A stretch of 35,560 bases of DNA from Gemmatimonadota bacterium. Lineage in GTDB: Bacteria > Gemmatimonadota > Gemmatimonadetes > Palauibacterales > Palauibacteraceae. The stretch covers positions 1 to 35,560 of the forward strand of contig JAJCZV010000099.1 of the NCBI GenBank assembly GCA_029262175.1, written 5' to 3'. Positions 34,094-35,560 of the stretch are shown piece by piece. The notes below the pieces were generated by a model. It saw only the letters and a program-made list of their open reading frames with translations. It had not been told where the DNA came from and ran no database searches. The position numbers and the translations under genes are program-made. Each line of letters begins with the position of its first letter. Positions within the stretch are counted from its first letter, which is position 1.

Positions 34094-34417
34094 CTAAGCG
34101 TCGGACAGGCTGCGCTGGCGAAGTGACTCGCCGCGTTCAGCCGTCTGTTTTCTAAGAGAACGCGCTCGGTGTTCGAGTTGACGTTGCGTGCCCGGACTTA
34201 GAAGTCCGAAGAAATCGGAGCCCAGGCTTCGCATATCGCTGCTGCACTGACGCACCAGTGCAGGGATCGCCCGACGTGCTCGCACCGTAACTCGATCGCT
34301 TCCCGAAGAAAGACCCCGGAACGCTTGCTCGAGTCGGTGACGACTCCACTCCCACCGCTCCCCGCGCTTCCGATAGAGACCGACGCCGATGACCGCCAAC
34401 AAGACCAGTTCCAACAT
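34094..34417 (-). CDS. small membrane protein downstream of padR-like gene (hypothetical)
   Basis: 107 residues, not a recognised family. Residues 2-14 (LELVLLAVIGVGLY) are hydrophobic enough for a short N-terminal membrane helix. The rest is Arg/Ser-rich and helical (RLEQAFRGLSS, RQLEHRARSLRKQTAERGESL), probably cytoplasmic or DNA/RNA-contacting. The ATG has AGGAG 9 bases upstream, lying across the stop of the PadR-like gene, so the two are co-translated. PadR genes are often followed by a membrane protein that they regulate; here it is very short. Function unknown. Confidence 0.65.
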   Translation of the reverse strand: MLELVLLAVIGVGLYRKRGERWEWSRHRLEQAFRGLSSGSDRVTVRARRAIPALVRQCSSDMRSLGSDFFGLLSPGTQRQLEHRARSLRKQTAERGESLRQRSLSDA

Positions 34418-34420
34418 GGC

Positions 34421-35005
34421 TCAGGACTCCTGCGGTTCGGCGGACGCATTCGCATCCGGCCAAGCGGTTTCGATTTCGCGCGCCGCGCGGTCGAGAATCT
34501 CCCTTACCTTCGTCAGCGTCTTCGCGTCGCCTTCGCCTCCGACGGAACGATCGAAGCTTACCTGCGCGAGATGAATAAAGGAGCGTGTGACCTCCTTCAT
34601 TTCCGAGCCCGTCATCCGCTCACCCGCGTTTACGAAGCGACTAAAGATGTCGCGTGCGCGAGTGTTGTGTTCAGCGATGTACGTGCTCCCGGAGGGCGTG
34701 ATCCGGTAGACCCTTTTGCCCTCGGTCTGCTCCGATACCACGTACCCCAGGTCCTCCAACATCTGAAGGGTAGGGTAGACGGAGCCAGGACTCGGCGTGT
34801 AGAGACCGCGCGATCGATCTTCCAGTCTCCGGATGAGCTCGTACCCATGCATTGGCTCGTCTGCCAAGAGCTTCAAAAGCACGAACTTCAGGTCACCCTT
34901 TCGGACGATCCGACGTTTGGGGCCGAGGGTGCTCGGAAAGCGGAACACGCCGGGTCCGCAGCAGTTCGCCCAAGCCCCAAACCCCCAGTCCTTGCCTGTA
35001 AACAC
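34421..35005 (-). CDS. PadR family transcriptional regulator
   Basis: 194 residues from the GTG at 35005, which has GGAGG 5 bases upstream; the frame is open to 35554, but the upstream part crosses the operator region. PMHGYELI at 51-58 and PSPGSVYPTLQMLEDLGYV at 71-89 are the PadR winged-helix signature, followed by the wing EGKRVYRITPSG. The C-terminal 80 residues are helical, for dimerisation, as in the longer PadR-s1-like class. A Gly/aromatic-rich leader precedes the domain. Two palindromes with a CGATATATCG core lie upstream, so it probably represses its own two-gene operon. The inducer is unknown. Confidence 0.88.
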   Translation of the reverse strand: MFTGKDWGFGAWANCCGPGVFRFPSTLGPKRRIVRKGDLKFVLLKLLADEPMHGYELIRRLEDRSRGLYTPSPGSVYPTLQMLEDLGYVVSEQTEGKRVYRITPSGSTYIAEHNTRARDIFSRFVNAGERMTGSEMKEVTRSFIHLAQVSFDRSVGGEGDAKTLTKVREILDRAAREIETAWPDANASAEPQES

Positions 35006-35062
35006 GGGTTCCTCCGCTTCTATGCCGATTTTGGGGTGGACGTCCCCCAGCGATTCCGACTG

Positions 35063-35080
35063 ATTACGATATATCGTAAT
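35063..35080. promoter_or_regulatory. 18-bp perfect palindrome, probable PadR operator 1
   Basis: ATTACGATATATCGTAAT is fully self-complementary and AT-rich in a GC-rich region, about 60 bp upstream of the PadR-like GTG start. It shares the core CGATATATCG with the second site. Confidence 0.7.
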
Positions 35081-35085
35081 GTAAA

Positions 35086-35097
35086 CCGATATATCGG
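35086..35097. promoter_or_regulatory. 12-bp palindrome, probable PadR operator 2
   Basis: CCGATATATCGG is a perfect dyad whose centre is 20 bp from that of operator 1, close to two helical turns, so two dimers could bind the same DNA face. Confidence 0.65.
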
Positions 35098-35329
35098 ATG
35101 GTGGCAAGGGGAGGTAGCCCGAATCCGTCAGAACCGGGCGGTACGGGCCCTGCTCTAAGAAGGGGTCAGCAAAAGCGATGGAACCGCCTCTAGCGGGCGA
35201 TTGCGCGGACTTTGAGCTCGCTGGGGGACAACGTCTTCGACGCAGAACGTGGGTCATGCAACGATATCCAAGCAAACTGCCAAGATGGAGTCCCGTGTCG
35301 GCCGCTAGACGGACCGTGAGAGCCCTCCG

Positions 35330-35560
35330 ATGGCTGCCGGGCCGGGAGCCTCTGTCTTGACGGGAGCTACCGCGACCGAGGCTGCTGTGGCTAGCGGCCG
35401 TCAGCCGAATCATGCCGCGTCGATCGACCCTACCAGCGTCCGAGTGCTCATGCATCTGGCCGTGGCGGTGCAACGACACAGGATCTACCCGCCGCTGAGT
35501 CCTCTGTGTAAGGAAGCGGTCTCGGAATGCGCGAAGGCTCTCGCCGCACTGCACACTCGC
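35330..35560 (+). CDS. unrecognised protein, N-terminal part, cut by right edge
   Basis: An open frame of 77 codons from an ATG at 35330 runs out of the window without a stop. The first 35 residues are Ala/Gly/Thr-rich and disordered-looking. Then comes a helical stretch, RVLMHLAVAVQRHRIYPPL followed by SPLCKEAVSECAKALAALHTR, with a tyrosine-proline turn. Such helix-YPP-helix beginnings occur in large HEAT/HD-type bacterial proteins of unknown role, but I cannot name a family from this length. No strong ribosome site is seen, so another start is possible. Confidence 0.55.
   Translation, partial: MAAGPGASVLTGATATEAAVASGRQPNHAASIDPTSVRVLMHLAVAVQRHRIYPPLSPLCKEAVSECAKALAALHTR

Larger units (their letters stand above)
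35006..35329. other. intergenic region upstream of the PadR operon
   Basis: 324 bp with the two PadR-type palindromes near its left part. From about 35100 to 35329 I see no convincing gene: short open frames exist on both strands but without ribosome sites or recognisable products. It may also carry the promoter of the partial gene at the right edge. Confidence 0.5.

Noticed and set aside
35006..35554. Long N-terminal extension of the PadR-like protein
   Set aside because: It crosses the two operator palindromes, whereas the GTG at 35005 has GGAGG at ideal spacing.

Overview
The window is GC-rich, roughly 60 percent by eye, densely coded bacterial chromosome. It shows no rRNA, tRNA, CRISPR array, insertion sequence, phage gene or plasmid function. 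The mix of exported S9 and M1 peptidases, a PadR regulator with a small membrane partner, a three-gene ABC operon, a DUF2461 protein and GH57 glucan enzymes suits a free-living or host-associated heterotroph of the Gemmatimonadota type. That placement is inferred from gene content and was not tested by a search.

Region 1 (1-13107) is mixed metabolism. It opens with the tail of a glycerate 2-kinase. A minus-strand series follows: a secreted N,N-dimethylformamidase-like lipoprotein, L-2-hydroxyglutarate oxidase, a YcaQ/AlkX-type DNA glycosylase and an exported S9 peptidase. An exported M1 metallopeptidase diverges from these. Then come a DUF2461 protein, a CPBP membrane protease-like protein, and an operon of a small membrane coiled-coil protein, an ABC ATPase and an ABC permease.

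Region 2 (13150-30924) is an alpha-glucan island. Two GH57 enzymes and glycogen synthase (GlgA) form a tight minus-strand operon, branching enzyme (GlgB) diverges from it, and glucan phosphorylase (GlgP) closes the island. Between GlgB and GlgP (20484-28521) lie seven genes that are not standard glycogen genes: four stand-alone ATP-grasp ligase-like proteins, a cyanophycinase/peptidase S51-like protein with a large helical insertion, and two esterase-D-type hydrolases, one with a CBM48/E-set-like N-terminus. Their overlaps and close spacing suggest one ligation-and-hydrolysis pathway tied to storage glucan. This is the best candidate for an undescribed system. No glgC (ADP-glucose pyrophosphorylase) is visible, so the sugar donor must be made elsewhere.

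Region 3 (30925-35560) is transport and regulation. A MarR-type regulator has a perfect 15-bp palindrome at its start. A sodium:alanine symporter-family gene diverges from it, preceded by seven tandem copies of a roughly 22-bp unit, each holding an ACGC-N4-GCGT dyad. A PadR regulator with a small membrane partner follows, with two CGATATATCG-core palindromes upstream. The start of an unrecognised protein runs off the right edge.

Short repeats recur in this window: the 22-bp array, a 14-bp triplet, a 20-bp triplet at the convergent end of glgP, and in-frame 18-bp repeats inside the GH57 and glgP genes.
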